Shown piece after piece: positions 16,325-26,105 of a stretch of 64,000 bases of DNA (positions within the stretch are counted from its first letter, which is position 1; the number at the start of each line of letters is the position of its first letter). The translations under genes were made by a program, and so were the position numbers. The DNA lies in assembly GCF_900129315.1 (NCBI RefSeq), contig NZ_FQUS01000003.1:248001-312000 (forward strand), in the 5' to 3' direction. The notes below the pieces were generated by a model that had not been told where the DNA came from, searched no databases, and saw only the letters and a list, made by a program, of their open reading frames with translations. This DNA is from Fodinibius roseus. GTDB taxonomy: Bacteria; Bacteroidota; Rhodothermia; Balneolales; Balneolaceae.

Positions 16325-19069
16325 ATGTATAACAACCTGATCGAATTATTCCTGCAAAATAATACGGGAGAGCAGATTGCAGACTCCCTGCCGGTTGCCA
16401 TTTACGTAACTGATACGGAAGGCCGACTTAAGTATTACAACGAATCCGCTGTTAAATTTTCGGGAAGGAAACCGGATTTAGGCACGGATAAATGGTGTGT
16501 CAGCCTGAAACTGTATCATACGGACGGAAGTCCCATGCCGCACGATGAATGTCCCATGGCTGTTTCGCTTCGCGAGGAGAGACGTATAAACGGCGCCGAA
16601 GCCATAGCCGAGCGGCCGGACGGGGAGCGTATTTGGTTTAAAGCTCATCCCTCTCCGCTGTATAATAAAGATGGGGAACTAATAGGCGGTGTCAATGTGC
16701 TTGTGGATATTACCCCGCGAAAACAGGCTAAGGCAGAGTTGGAGGATATAACGGCCAGGTCCGAACGGCAGGAGCGTTTATACGAGGCGATCATTTCCAG
16801 TACGCCCGACCTGATGTACGTGTTTGACCTTGCTTATCGTTTCCAGTTCGTCAACGATGCTTTATTGGAAGTGTGGGGACTAACGCGCCAAGAATCGATT
16901 GGCAAGCGTTTACAGGATCTGGGATACGAGCCGTGGCATGCGGAGATGCATGAGCGTGAAATCGATCAGGTTATTGCCACCAGAGAGCCTGTTCATGGAG
17001 AAGTGTCCTTTCCGCATGCCCAGCTTGGCGAGCGCATGTATCACTATATTTTTGTACCCGTTTTTGACGATAGGGGCAAGGTTGAAGCTGTGGCCGGGAC
17101 TACCCGGGATATTACCGAACGCACGCAGGCCGAGCAGGCACTCCGTGAAAGCGAAGAAAAGTATCGGACCTTGTTTGAGACGATGGATGAAGGGTTTTGC
17201 ATTATCAAACTGGAATTCAATGACGAGAACCAGCCGGTGGACTTTCACTATCTGGAAACCAACCCCGCTTTCAGGAAACACGCGGGTCTCCCAGGGATTG
17301 AAGGGAAAGGTTTAAAAGACGTCCTGCCTGTCATCGATGAAAAATGGGTTAAAAAATATGAGAAGGTTATTTTGACGGGAGAACCCGTTCAGGGGGAAGT
17401 GTATGCTGAAAAGTTAAACCGCTGGCTTGAAATATCTGTCTACCGCGTCGGAAAGCAAGAAGAACAGAAGGTAGCGGTACTGTTCAAGGATATAACCAAA
17501 CGGAAGCAGGCAAAACTCAAGCTTCGCAAGAACAGGGACCGGCTGCGCGCCGCACTTCGAATTGATACGGTGGGGGTGCTTTTCTGGGACACCGACAGCA
17601 TGAGGATTAAAGAGGTAAATAACGCTTTTTTGGAGATGAGTGGATATAACCGGGAAGAAGCCGTGGGAAAGACCTGGCAGGAACTGACTCCCAAAAAATT
17701 TTATCCTGTTTCAAAACAAGCGGTAGCAAACCTTGAAAAGCATAATCATACCAAACCTTATGAAAAGCAGTACATACGAAAGGACGGCTCTCGATGGTGG
17801 GGGCTGTTCGCCCCGCGTCGGATAGACGAGAACGAGATTGTTGAATTTGTACTTGACATCTCCGAGCGCCACCATGCCCGGGAAGAGCTGAAGGCTATAA
17901 ATGAAACCCTTGAAGAGCGGGTACAGGAGAGGACAAAAGAGTTGTTATCCTACCAGTCCCAGTTGCGATCCCTGGCATCTCAGCTGAGTAAGGCAGAGGA
18001 AAACCAGCGCCAGCAGTTGGCTACCGAAATTCACGATAACCTGGGACAGCTGCTTGCTCTGGGAAAAATGAAAGTTGATTTGCTACGGGATACCCCCGAT
18101 TCTGCTGATTCATCGAGGGCGATTAGCGATCTGCAGGAAATTCTCGATGATGCGCTTAGATATAGCCGGGAGTTAATGTCTGAGCTGAAACCTCCGCCCT
18201 CTATAGACGGCGATATAAGGGTTGCTACAGAGTGGTTAGCCGAAAAGCTCGAAAAGCGCGGTCTTAAGGTGATCATCCATGATGATGGACAACCGAAGCC
18301 GCTTGATGAAGAGGTACGGATAACCGTCCTTCAAAGTATAAGAGAGCTGCTGTTTAACGTAGTAAAACATACTTCCGAAAAAGAGGCTGTGATTGATTTG
18401 CAAAGGAGCAAAGATCGGTTGCGAGTAACGGTCAGGGACGAGGGGGAGGGTTTTGATCCGGACAACACGGAGTGGACGCCGGATAAAAATGGAAGCTTCG
18501 GGCTTTTTAATGTACAAGAGCGTATAGATCTGCTGGGAGGCGTTGTGGAGATAGAGGCCAAACGGGGGGAAGGTACGAAGATATCACTATGCATACCGCT
18601 TTCCGGGGAGGCTGCAACCGCAGAGCCGGCAGAGCCGGAAGAGGCATCAGGTCAAATAAGTCGAAATGATGTCCCGCACATTGTCCATGAAGAAAAAATA
18701 AGCGTTCTGCTTGTAGACGATCACCAGATGGTTCGCAAAGGGTTTCGAAAGATTATCGAGGATGAGGATGATGTGGTTGTGGCGGGCGAAGCGGGTGATG
18801 GAGGGGAGGCTGTATCGTTAAGCCGGGAGACGGCCCCGGACATTGTGCTGATGGATGTAAATATGCCGAAGATGGATGGGATTGAAGCCACGCGCAGAAT
18901 AACCTCCGAAATGCCGGGCATTCGTATCATCGGACTTTCACTCCACGATGAGAAGAGGGTTATGGAAAAAATGCGAAGCGCCGGTGCCTCGGCTTACCTG
19001 ACGAAGACGGAAGCATTTGAATCGTTAATGAGGACTATCCGGGCTGAAGCGTCTGCGCAAAGAGAGTAA
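16325..19069 (+). CDS. Soluble multi-PAS hybrid sensor kinase (HisKA_3) with C-terminal receiver
   Basis: 914 residues without membrane segments. Four PAS domains follow each other at about 15-140, 150-270, 275-395 and 400-525. A short coiled coil leads into a NarL-type (HisKA_3) dimerisation domain with the phosphorylated histidine at residue 570 (TEIHDNLG). An HATPase domain at about 640-760 contains the GEGFDP and GSFGLFNVQERI motifs. A receiver domain at about 790-905 has its phospho-aspartate at residue 844 (LMDVNMP). HisKA_3 kinases usually act on LuxR-type regulators. Here the receiver is fused but the DNA-binding helix-turn-helix that normally follows such a receiver is absent, so output must go through another protein. 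Confidence 0.92.
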   Translation: MYNNLIELFLQNNTGEQIADSLPVAIYVTDTEGRLKYYNESAVKFSGRKPDLGTDKWCVSLKLYHTDGSPMPHDECPMAVSLREERRINGAEAIAERPDGERIWFKAHPSPLYNKDGELIGGVNVLVDITPRKQAKAELEDITARSERQERLYEAIISSTPDLMYVFDLAYRFQFVNDALLEVWGLTRQESIGKRLQDLGYEPWHAEMHEREIDQVIATREPVHGEVSFPHAQLGERMYHYIFVPVFDDRGKVEAVAGTTRDITERTQAEQALRESEEKYRTLFETMDEGFCIIKLEFNDENQPVDFHYLETNPAFRKHAGLPGIEGKGLKDVLPVIDEKWVKKYEKVILTGEPVQGEVYAEKLNRWLEISVYRVGKQEEQKVAVLFKDITKRKQAKLKLRKNRDRLRAALRIDTVGVLFWDTDSMRIKEVNNAFLEMSGYNREEAVGKTWQELTPKKFYPVSKQAVANLEKHNHTKPYEKQYIRKDGSRWWGLFAPRRIDENEIVEFVLDISERHHAREELKAINETLEERVQERTKELLSYQSQLRSLASQLSKAEENQRQQLATEIHDNLGQLLALGKMKVDLLRDTPDSADSSRAISDLQEILDDALRYSRELMSELKPPPSIDGDIRVATEWLAEKLEKRGLKVIIHDDGQPKPLDEEVRITVLQSIRELLFNVVKHTSEKEAVIDLQRSKDRLRVTVRDEGEGFDPDNTEWTPDKNGSFGLFNVQERIDLLGGVVEIEAKRGEGTKISLCIPLSGEAATAEPAEPEEASGQISRNDVPHIVHEEKISVLLVDDHQMVRKGFRKIIEDEDDVVVAGEAGDGGEAVSLSRETAPDIVLMDVNMPKMDGIEATRRITSEMPGIRIIGLSLHDEKRVMEKMRSAGASAYLTKTEAFESLMRTIRAEASAQRE

Positions 19070-19383
19070 ATACCCACTTATCTAATGCCCTGTTTCGGAC
19101 ATTCTGGCGCAGGAGAGACATTGACGAAAGATTATTTTTATTTTTCCGATGTTGCGGAGGCAACCTTTTAATGCAAATACTTGTATAGTCTAATGAAGGG
19201 TGCTGAATCAGCTGCCTTGTTTTCGCGACAATCGATAATACAAAGGAAGATATTTATCAAAAAGTAGAGGGGAAATAAATATCACAAAGACTGTATATAT
19301 TATGATATCATTGTGGAAGACAAGAGCCGTTGCACCTTCTTATTCAATTGCAATCATAAAATAAAATAAGAGGGATTATTGTT
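19070..19383. other. Intergenic region, 314 bp, no gene seen
   Basis: The only structure noted is a small stem, GTTGC at 19151 and GCAAC at 19160 with loop GGAG, followed by CTTTTAAT. It may end the kinase transcript. The A+T-rich part from 19240 probably holds the promoter of the CHRD gene, whose ATG at 19384 has a weak purine run (AGAGGG) 13 bases upstream. Confidence 0.4.
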
Positions 19384-19950
19384 ATGAAGATGGAAAAAGG
19401 ATGGTTTATAGGACTACTTTCGTTGGTATTGGTTATTGGATATGCCTGTCAGGACCAACCGGTCAACTTGAATAAGAGTGACTCAGGACAACCTGCTGAG
19501 CTGTCAAAAGTTGAAGGGAGCGGGGCTTCATGGTCGGGTCCCCTTCAGCGAAATTTTCGTACTCATCTTAAAGGTGAAAATGAGGTACCGGCTGTCGAAA
19601 CGGACGCTCAGGGCCAGGCTATATTCGAAGTAGAGGGTGCCTCCATTCACTACAAGCTGATTGTAGCTCATATTGAAGATGTTCGAATGGCTCATATTCA
19701 TAATGCCCCGGCCGGGGAAAACGGTGGTGTCGTAGTTTGGCTTTATCCTTCCGCCCCTCCTCCCCAACTGATCGAAGGACAATTCCAGGGCATACTGGCG
19801 GAAGGAACAATTACGGCTGATGATCTTGTCGGATCCCTTGAGGGAGAGGCATTGGAGATGTTGTTGGATGAAATGAAAGCGGGAAATACCTACGTCAATG
19901 TTCATACTGTAGAACATGGAGGCGGGGAAATCCGGGGACAAATTCAATAA
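19384..19950 (+). CDS. CHRD-domain lipoprotein
   Basis: 188 residues. The N-terminus is a lipoprotein signal with the lipobox IGYAC (Cys about 22), so the protein is probably anchored to the outer or inner membrane and faces the periplasm or surface. Residues about 57-187 form a CHRD domain: it starts at RTHLKGENEVPAVETDAQGQA, contains MAHIHNAPAGENGGVVVWL, and ends with YVNVHTVEHGGGEIRGQI. The domain was named after chordin. Its role in bacteria is not established. The gene has no operon partner. Confidence 0.88.
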   Translation: MKMEKGWFIGLLSLVLVIGYACQDQPVNLNKSDSGQPAELSKVEGSGASWSGPLQRNFRTHLKGENEVPAVETDAQGQAIFEVEGASIHYKLIVAHIEDVRMAHIHNAPAGENGGVVVWLYPSAPPPQLIEGQFQGILAEGTITADDLVGSLEGEALEMLLDEMKAGNTYVNVHTVEHGGGEIRGQIQ

Positions 19951-20273
19951 TTATATATGCAAATAGTGTGGAAATTATCTAACATCTGTTAAGAATGATA
20001 AGATAAGGAAATGGTACGCCGGGAACATGGATATATCTGTAATCCCGCTTTAAAGCCGGGAGAACAGGTTATGCGTTCCTTTTTAATGGCTTAAATTGAT
20101 AAAGGTGGTATTCCAAAACGCTTTGATGGACAGGGGCTAAACGAATGAAGGCTTCCGGGTTCTCTCTGCTGCCTATTTTAGAACTTTCTTTGCGTGGAAA
20201 TTCATGATATTTTCTTCGCAGGTTTTAAAAAATCAACACAAGCCAAATACAAATTAAGAAACACCATTATCCC
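19951..20273. other. Intergenic region before the TonB receptor, with an inverted repeat
   Basis: An imperfect inverted repeat, CCCGCTTT / AAAGCCGGG, lies at 20044-20060 and is nested inside CTGT / ACAG. A CCTTTTT run follows about 25 bases later, so it could be a weak terminator of the CHRD gene. I compared it with the cobalamin riboswitch that often precedes such receptors and found no convincing match. Nothing else is recognised. Confidence 0.35.
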
Positions 20274-22274
20274 ATGATTTCATTTCCGGAAGCCTTCTCC
20301 ACTGAAGAAAACCTGAACGGCTTCTTCGCTGGGCCTCGCCATATAACAGCATCCCTGCTATTCCTGTTATTATTGGCTGCCCTCCCGGGACGGGCGCAGG
20401 ATACGGAAACACTCGATACGCTGGTCGTCTCGAAAGAGGTTGTAATCTCCTCAAGCCGGGTCCCCCAGACAGCGGCGGGTTCGGGACGCAATATCACCAT
20501 CATTCCAGCCTCGACGATCCAAAGCCTGCCGGCTCACACGGCTGATGAAGTGCTGCGTTATGTGTCGGGTGTGGAGGTGCAGTCGAGAGGGGCATTCGGG
20601 ACACAATCGGATTTCAGTATTCGGGGCAGCACCTTTTCGCAGGTGCTGGTCATGATTGACGGAGTGCGGCTAAACGATCCCCTTACCGCGCACTTTAATT
20701 CCAATATCCCTGTTGCACCTTCCGAGATTGAACGCATCGAAGTATTGCACGGGCCGGCCGCTGCCCAGTATGGTGCTGATGCGGTAGGAGGCGTGATTAA
20801 TATCATAACACGCACTTTTGGCCAGCCTGACAGAGGGCGGGAGACCAGTGCCGACGCCGAGATCGGTTATGGTCAGGATAACCTTAAAACAGGCCGCGCC
20901 GGTTTTTTTTACAGCGATGATAACTATCGCATCGGTGGCGGCGGCATGTGGTATGATACGCCGGGACAGTCGCTGGGCGAAGATTACAAGAACCGATTTA
21001 GTATTGGGAACGCTTCCCTCTCCGCCGGCTATCAGCTGGGAGAGGGATGGGATTTGTCGGCGCGTACCGCCTATGATGACCGTGATTTCAATGCCAAATA
21101 TTTTTATACCGCCAGTCCCTATGACGACGCAACCGAGCGTGTGACGGCCTGGTGGAACCAGCTTCAGCTTACCAGGCGTACCGGTAGCCAGGTAACAACC
21201 CTGAAGGGATCGTATAAACATAATACGGATGATTTCATCTTTAATCCCGACACCCCCGCTAACCATCATGTTACGAAGCTGCTGAATCTGCAGCTCTACC
21301 AGAACCGGCAGCTGTCTTCCCGGTGGTCATGGACCTACGGGGCTCAGACCAGCAACCGGTTTATTAAGAGCAGCGACCGGGGACGACACAACGACTGGCA
21401 TTACGCCGGCTTTACGATGGTGCAGTGGCAGCCCGGCAGTCCGTTGACGCTGAACGGCAGTCTGCGGGTCGACCATGATGAGAATTACGGTACGGAACTG
21501 ATGCCTCACCTGAGCGCATCCTATGATCTGGGACAATGGATTTTTCGGGCATCCGGGGGGCGCAGTATCCGTTCTGCAAGTTATACCGAGCGGTATATCT
21601 CCAATAATCTGGACGGGCCGGTTGCGGGGGGGCGCAATATCGGGAATCCGTGGCTGAAGGCTGAACGATCGTGGTCGGCCGAAGCGGGATTCGACCTGTT
21701 TCTGTTGCCGAACGTCCGGTTTTCGTCCACCGGCTTTGTCAGGGCTTCTTCCAACCTGATTGATTATGTGCTAACGAACTCACAGAATATCCGCAACGAC
21801 GATAACTTACAACCGGATACGGATTACCTGTATACCGAAAATCTGAGCAGTGTACGAACGGCCGGCATAGAAACGGATCTCTCGATGAACAGGAAACTGG
21901 GGCGCGAGTGGATCCTGAGAAACAGAGTCGGATATACCTTTACGGATACCTACAGTGACGAGGGGGCGGCCTCGAAATATGTTTCCAATTATGCCCGTCA
22001 CTTGGTTAACGGGATGGTCTCACTACAAAAAGGAGCGTTTGAAACGACCCTTAGCGGACTTTGGAAACAGCGCCAGGGTGACCGTGCTGAGGCTATCAGT
22101 GCCTATAAATCGCCCGGGTATAGCGTATGGAATGTAAAAGTGGGATATGAGCTGGTTCAAAATATGACGATAGGGGTGGAAGTGGATAACCTGTTTGATG
22201 AGCGATATCAGGACATCCTGGGGGCGCATATGCCCGGGAGATGGGCGATGGGCACCCTGAGCTGGCAGCTTTGA
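20274..22274 (+). CDS. TonB-dependent outer-membrane receptor
   Basis: 666 residues with a signal peptide ending near LPGRAQ (about residue 42 from this start, so the true start may lie a little further in). A plug domain spans about 55-170, with VVISSSRVPQTAAGSGRN near the start and FSIRGSTFSQVLVMIDGVRLNDP and GADAVGGVINIITR further on. A 22-strand barrel fills the rest, with a NLFDERYQDILGAHMPGR segment near the end. The compact size and that last segment are like BtuB/FepA-type receptors. Substrate is unknown, and there are no adjacent transport genes to identify it. Confidence 0.92.
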   Translation: MISFPEAFSTEENLNGFFAGPRHITASLLFLLLLAALPGRAQDTETLDTLVVSKEVVISSSRVPQTAAGSGRNITIIPASTIQSLPAHTADEVLRYVSGVEVQSRGAFGTQSDFSIRGSTFSQVLVMIDGVRLNDPLTAHFNSNIPVAPSEIERIEVLHGPAAAQYGADAVGGVINIITRTFGQPDRGRETSADAEIGYGQDNLKTGRAGFFYSDDNYRIGGGGMWYDTPGQSLGEDYKNRFSIGNASLSAGYQLGEGWDLSARTAYDDRDFNAKYFYTASPYDDATERVTAWWNQLQLTRRTGSQVTTLKGSYKHNTDDFIFNPDTPANHHVTKLLNLQLYQNRQLSSRWSWTYGAQTSNRFIKSSDRGRHNDWHYAGFTMVQWQPGSPLTLNGSLRVDHDENYGTELMPHLSASYDLGQWIFRASGGRSIRSASYTERYISNNLDGPVAGGRNIGNPWLKAERSWSAEAGFDLFLLPNVRFSSTGFVRASSNLIDYVLTNSQNIRNDDNLQPDTDYLYTENLSSVRTAGIETDLSMNRKLGREWILRNRVGYTFTDTYSDEGAASKYVSNYARHLVNGMVSLQKGAFETTLSGLWKQRQGDRAEAISAYKSPGYSVWNVKVGYELVQNMTIGVEVDNLFDERYQDILGAHMPGRWAMGTLSWQL

Positions 22275-22441
22275 GCCTGGAGCCGGTAGTCCCTTTTGCT
22301 CACCACGACTCTCTTTGGGCATATATCTTTAAAATCGGCTGGAGTGCTACTTCAAGCCTGATGAGTATGTTTGTTCAGCTGGTGTTGTCCTCCCTCATAT
22401 TTCTTGGTGGATAATGCGGGTTGGATTGGGAAGAATGCGGG

Positions 22442-23038
22442 TTAGCGGCGAGCCAGTTTTTCCAGTATGGGCTTGATTGTCTTTTTGTTGACCATGCCGG
22501 GTGCGACATATTCCAGTTTGCCTTTCTTATTGATGACAAAGGTCATCGGGATGCCCCGGAATGGTCCATAGCCGTCAAAGACCGAACCGTCATCCACTAC
22601 CAGGGGATAGTTGACCTCATATTTCCTGGCGAAGGGACGAACGACTTCCCAGCCCTCCTCATCGAGGGAAACCCCTACAAAAAGAACGTCCTCATCCCGC
22701 ATCTCCTCCTGTATTTCAACAAAATCGGGAATTTCTTTCCGGCAGGGACCGCACCAGGTGGCCCATATATTGAGAACGACCACTTTGCCTTCGTGCTCAG
22801 AAAGGGTAAAAGACTCGCCATTCATCTGGGTAAGCGTAAAATCCGGGGCGTCGTTTAGTTGCCGGGTGGTATCGGTCCGGGAAATACCTTCACGGGAAAT
22901 TTGACGTCCGTCGGAGGCGGGAGCTGTTGCCGTATGAAGAAAAATAGCACGGTCGGGCTGACCGGTGGGAGTAAAAAATGCCAGTGATAATGAAATGAAC
23001 GTTATCACAGGCATCCACGGCCTGATTAGGTAATTCAT
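22442..23038 (-). CDS. TlpA/ResA-like periplasmic thiol-disulfide oxidoreductase
   Basis: 198 residues from the ATG at 23038, preferred over an in-frame ATG 13 codons upstream because it places the membrane anchor (MPVITFISLSLAFF) at the N-terminus. The thioredoxin-fold half begins at APDFTL and holds the WCGPC redox motif and the cis-proline segment GIPMTFVI. Proteins of this type reduce periplasmic disulfides, often for cytochrome c maturation. It converges with the TonB receptor gene, and no cytochrome genes are nearby. Confidence 0.9.
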   Translation of the reverse strand: MNYLIRPWMPVITFISLSLAFFTPTGQPDRAIFLHTATAPASDGRQISREGISRTDTTRQLNDAPDFTLTQMNGESFTLSEHEGKVVVLNIWATWCGPCRKEIPDFVEIQEEMRDEDVLFVGVSLDEEGWEVVRPFARKYEVNYPLVVDDGSVFDGYGPFRGIPMTFVINKKGKLEYVAPGMVNKKTIKPILEKLARR

Positions 23039-23290
23039 GGCTTTAGAGAGAGCGTTAGTAATTTGTGCAGAATACAAAACTCTATTAATAAGGTTTTTCT
23101 TTACGAGGCTTTTGCAAATTCCTCTCAGAATGCTGATTTCGCTTTAGGATCTCTTGTGATAGTGGGTTATAGGTTGTCAACCCTGCTTTATGATTCAGGC
23201 CTTGTCACGATGTTCGGGTGCGGGCCGCGCATTTATGTAAATGCTCTTTTAATATAATCCAAGATGCACCCTATTTCAAAAAGCGGCAAT

Positions 23291-23326
23291 AAAAAAGGCG
23301 ATCTCATCAGTGAGACCGCCTTTTAA
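23291..23326 (-). terminator. Rho-independent terminator of the OmpA gene
   Basis: Read on the minus strand, AAAGGCGGTCTCA pairs with TGAGATCGCCTTT around the loop CTGA, with one mismatch, and a run of six T follows. It lies 25 bp after the OmpA stop codon. Confidence 0.85.
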
Positions 23327-23350
23327 AATAGGTGAGTGGGTAAAAGAATG

Positions 23351-24247
23351 TTAGTTGGCTGCCGGCTTCATGTCAAACGGACTGAGTGGAATAGTTTCCA
23401 CACGCCGGTTTTTGCGGCATCCTTGTCCCGGATCCTGATCAATACAGGGGACGGGCGCTTTACCTAAGCCGCGAACGGTAAGCCGGCTTTCGGCCACGCC
23501 GTTTTTGATATAGAAGCGGGCAACTTCTTCTGCACGGCGCTGACTCAGTCGTAAGTTATACTGGTCGCCACCGATGTGGTCGGTGTATCCTTCGATGCGA
23601 ACGTGGAATTTGGCAGCGCTCAGAATCGCTTCTACATTATCCCTGAGAATACGTGCAGCCGCTTGGTCGATATTGGATCGGTCAAAGTCAAAATTGACAA
23701 CATCCACGTCATCTTCCCGCAGATAGGGAGGATCCTTCGGATCATTGGGATCTGTTCCCAACTCAAGTTCCTGGGCGTCGGTAAAGCCGTCACCATCCGT
23801 ATCCACATTGTTGGGATCGGTATTATGCTCCATAACTTCGTCATAATCGCTTATGCCGTCGCCGTCGCTGTCAACCGCATTGGGGTCTGTGCGATATTCG
23901 TTGACTTCTTCCCCATCGGTAAGCCCGTCGCCGTCGCTGTCTTCCGCATTGGGATCGGTATTGTATGAATTAACTTCATCTCCGTCCGAGAGGCCGTCAC
24001 CATCCGTATCAGAATTAAGTGGATCCGTATCATATTCATTCACTTCTTCTCCGTCGGTCAGACCATCCCCGTCGGTATCGGCATTATTGGGGTCGGTACC
24101 CAACTTTTCTTCTTCGGCATCGGTTAGGCCGTCCCCGTCGGTATCAACATTCTGTACCACTTCTTCACTCGATTTACAGCCGTATTGGACGAGTGTTCCC
24201 CCCACCAACATAAACGATATTAAAAGTATATTAAGAGCTCTTTTCAT
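23351..24247 (-). CDS. OmpA-family lipoprotein with thrombospondin type 3 calcium repeats
   Basis: 298 residues. A lipoprotein signal with cysteine at about 24 (VQYGC) is followed by five to six TSP3 repeats at about 36-172. Each repeat has the calcium-binding pattern [12 protein letters not shown], spaced by 18-24 residues. An OmpA_C peptidoglycan-binding domain follows at about 180-290 ([34 protein letters not shown]). It is probably an outer-membrane lipoprotein tethered to the cell wall, with a rigid calcium-stabilised spacer. The six acidic repeats are coded by near-identical DNA, so the repeat number could vary between strains. It is transcribed alone and has a clear terminator. Confidence 0.93.
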   Translation of the reverse strand: MKRALNILLISFMLVGGTLVQYGCKSSEEVVQNVDTDGDGLTDAEEEKLGTDPNNADTDGDGLTDGEEVNEYDTDPLNSDTDGDGLSDGDEVNSYNTDPNAEDSDGDGLTDGEEVNEYRTDPNAVDSDGDGISDYDEVMEHNTDPNNVDTDGDGFTDAQELELGTDPNDPKDPPYLREDDVDVVNFDFDRSNIDQAAARILRDNVEAILSAAKFHVRIEGYTDHIGGDQYNLRLSQRRAEEVARFYIKNGVAESRLTVRGLGKAPVPCIDQDPGQGCRKNRRVETIPLSPFDMKPAAN

Positions 24248-24471
24248 AATAGTATTTTCCTGCTAAAGATTTAGAATTTAAGAGTGTAAATATGTGGTTG
24301 TATATGATCAAAGGCAAAAAATATTTAATGCTAAATAGAAATAAATTTGAAGACCCCGGGGCTCGCCCGGGTTTTATATTTTAAAGTAACCGGGATGGCG
24401 CAAGCTGGCCCCGCAGGGAATATCCCGAAAATTCGGAATGGCAAACGGAGATCAGGCGAATTCATAAAATG

Positions 24472-24503
24472 TTAGCATTAGTTTAATAAACAGCTTATAT
24501 TTG
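24472..24503 (+). promoter_or_regulatory. Bacteroidota-type promoter of tRNA-Ala
   Basis: The perfect -7 element TATATTTG (TAnnTTTG consensus) at 24496-24503 is preceded, after 20 bp, by TTAG, a one-base variant of the -33 TTTG. The tRNA starts 13 bp after the element. Confidence 0.55.
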
Positions 24504-24515
24504 CACACTCGCATT

Positions 24516-24589
<74 letters not shown>

Positions 24590-24717
24590 CTTGTATAATG
24601 ACTTAGCTGTATATGTAATAGTATTGGAGCACCATCCTTGTTAAAAGGTACTTGTTCAATTCAAGAATGTTCCCGTCTTAACGTTACATGATTGCAGGCG
24701 CGGGGAAAGCGTTTTGA

Positions 24718-24750
24718 TTTGCTATTAACCCCATCTAAGTTGTATCTTTG
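24718..24750 (+). promoter_or_regulatory. Bacteroidota-type promoter of the SRP RNA
   Basis: TTTG at 24718-24721 and TATCTTTG at 24743-24750 match the TTTG and TAnnTTTG elements with a 21-bp spacer. The mature RNA should begin about seven bases later. Confidence 0.65.
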
Positions 24751-24756
24751 AATCTT

Positions 24757-24857
24757 GAGGGTAGGCCCTGCGCAGCCAGCTCCCTCTGAACTCCGTCAGG
24801 ACCGGAAGGTAGCAGCGGTAGGAGGTCGTAGCGGCGTGATGCAGGTTGCTTACCCTC
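24757..24857 (+). ncRNA. ffs: Signal recognition particle RNA, small bacterial type (4.5S)
   Basis: The conserved apical loop and internal loop are present: CAGGACCGGAAGGTAGCAGC around 24799-24818. The ends GAGGGTA and TACCCTC pair to close a single long hairpin of about 100 nt. A T-run follows at 24859-24866 and would end transcription. The RNA binds Ffh and directs membrane-protein ribosomes to FtsY. Confidence 0.92.
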
Positions 24858-24988
24858 TCTTTTTTTGCTCATCTCAGGCTGAGAGGCCCCGATCATTTGA
24901 TGTTACCCGCACAAACGTAACCCCGCCAACTCTTTTTTTGTCGCCGTATGTCAGCTTTCCCGGGGACAGAGGCGACCCATCACAGCCG

Positions 24989-25960
24989 TCAACCCACTGA
25001 ACGGGCAGTCAATTTACGCTTAATATCGCCGGAGATATGTTCGGCGTGAACGCGTGTGTTTTCAATAAATAGGCTGCTCGTATCCATCCCGCCGCAGACT
25101 ACCCCAGCCACATACATGCCCTTACGGTTGGTTTCGAGTGATTGCTCATCGTACACAGGCATGCGCTTCTCGTCGTTGGTCAGGGCAATGCCGAAGTGTG
25201 ACATCAGTTCGAAATTCGGCTGATAGCCCGTCATGGCCAATACAAAATCATTGGGAATGGCCCTGATGCCTTCCGGGGTATCCAGTACTACTTCCCGGGG
25301 TTTTATCTCTTTGACCTCTGTGTTGAAATAAGCCGTTATTTCCTCGTTTTTAATACGGTTTTCAATATCCGGCTTCACCCAGTACTTCACGGTTTCTTTA
25401 ATCTGTGAGCCCCGTACGGCAAGCGTAACGTTGGCTTGGGTGCGATAGGTTTCCAACGCCACATCCACGGCTGAATTACCCGCCCCGATAACCAGCACAT
25501 CCTGCCAGGCATAGGCGTGGGCTTCGTCATAGTAGTGTTTCACTTTGTCCAGCTCTTCGCCGGGAATATTCATTTTACGTGCGATATCATAGAAGCCGGT
25601 GGCTACAACTACTTTGGAGGCTTCATAGTGATCCCGGTCGGTCCGGACGGTAAAATGTCCATCCTCACCGTCTACAGCCTGTACTTCCTCATACAGGTGG
25701 ATATCCAGGTCATAACTTTCGGCCGCGCGACGGTAATACTCAAGCGCTTCGCGCCGCGTGGGTTTGGGATTATGAGAAATGAAAGGGACCCCGCCGATTT
25801 CCAGCCGGTCGGAGGTTGAAAAGAACGTCATATCCCTGGGATAGTGAAAAATACTGTTGACCAGGCTGCCTCGTTCAATAATTTTGGAGGGAATTCCCTT
25901 CCGCTTGAGTTCAATGGCGGTCGCCAGTCCGATGGGACCCGCTCCTACAATAATAACCAT
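24989..25960 (-). CDS. ypdA: YpdA-type bacilliredoxin (bacillithiol disulfide) reductase
   Basis: 323 residues of a two-dinucleotide flavoprotein. The FAD site is GAGPIGLATAIELKRKG at residues 6-22 and the NADPH site is VIGAGNSAVDVALE at about 157. YPRDMTFFSTSDRLEIGG and the C-terminal CGGMDTSSLFIENTR are typical of YpdA/Bdr, and the redox CxxC of thioredoxin reductase is absent. YpdA recycles bacillithiol disulfide or bacilliredoxin, so the organism probably uses bacillithiol as its main thiol. No other bacillithiol gene is in the window. Confidence 0.88.
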   Translation of the reverse strand: MVIIVGAGPIGLATAIELKRKGIPSKIIERGSLVNSIFHYPRDMTFFSTSDRLEIGGVPFISHNPKPTRREALEYYRRAAESYDLDIHLYEEVQAVDGEDGHFTVRTDRDHYEASKVVVATGFYDIARKMNIPGEELDKVKHYYDEAHAYAWQDVLVIGAGNSAVDVALETYRTQANVTLAVRGSQIKETVKYWVKPDIENRIKNEEITAYFNTEVKEIKPREVVLDTPEGIRAIPNDFVLAMTGYQPNFELMSHFGIALTNDEKRMPVYDEQSLETNRKGMYVAGVVCGGMDTSSLFIENTRVHAEHISGDIKRKLTARSVG

Positions 25961-26105
25961 GACTTCTGTTTATTTTTTGTGATTAATGGGTGCAATGATA
26001 GAACCATCAGGTGAATATCGTATGAATTCCCGTCTATATAAAATAACATGTTTCCCGGCTGGAAGCCATTACGCTATATTGTTGCAACCGGCAAAGTCAT
26101 AGCAA

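Noticed and set aside
19951..20273. Cobalamin riboswitch upstream of the TonB receptor
   Set aside because: The GCCGGGAGAACAGG stretch faintly resembles a B12-box but the rest of the conserved core is missing and the order of elements is wrong.
23063..23257. 64-codon plus-strand frame after the TlpA-like gene
   Set aside because: No recognisable feature, and it lies over the probable promoter of the TlpA-like gene.
24353..24375. CCCGGG hairpin followed by TTTTATATTTT between OmpA and tRNA-Ala
   Set aside because: It lies upstream of both flanking genes, so there is no transcript for it to end. Probably a chance palindrome.
24755..25000. 81-codon frame on the plus strand
   Set aside because: It overlaps the SRP RNA, whose structure explains the sequence better.
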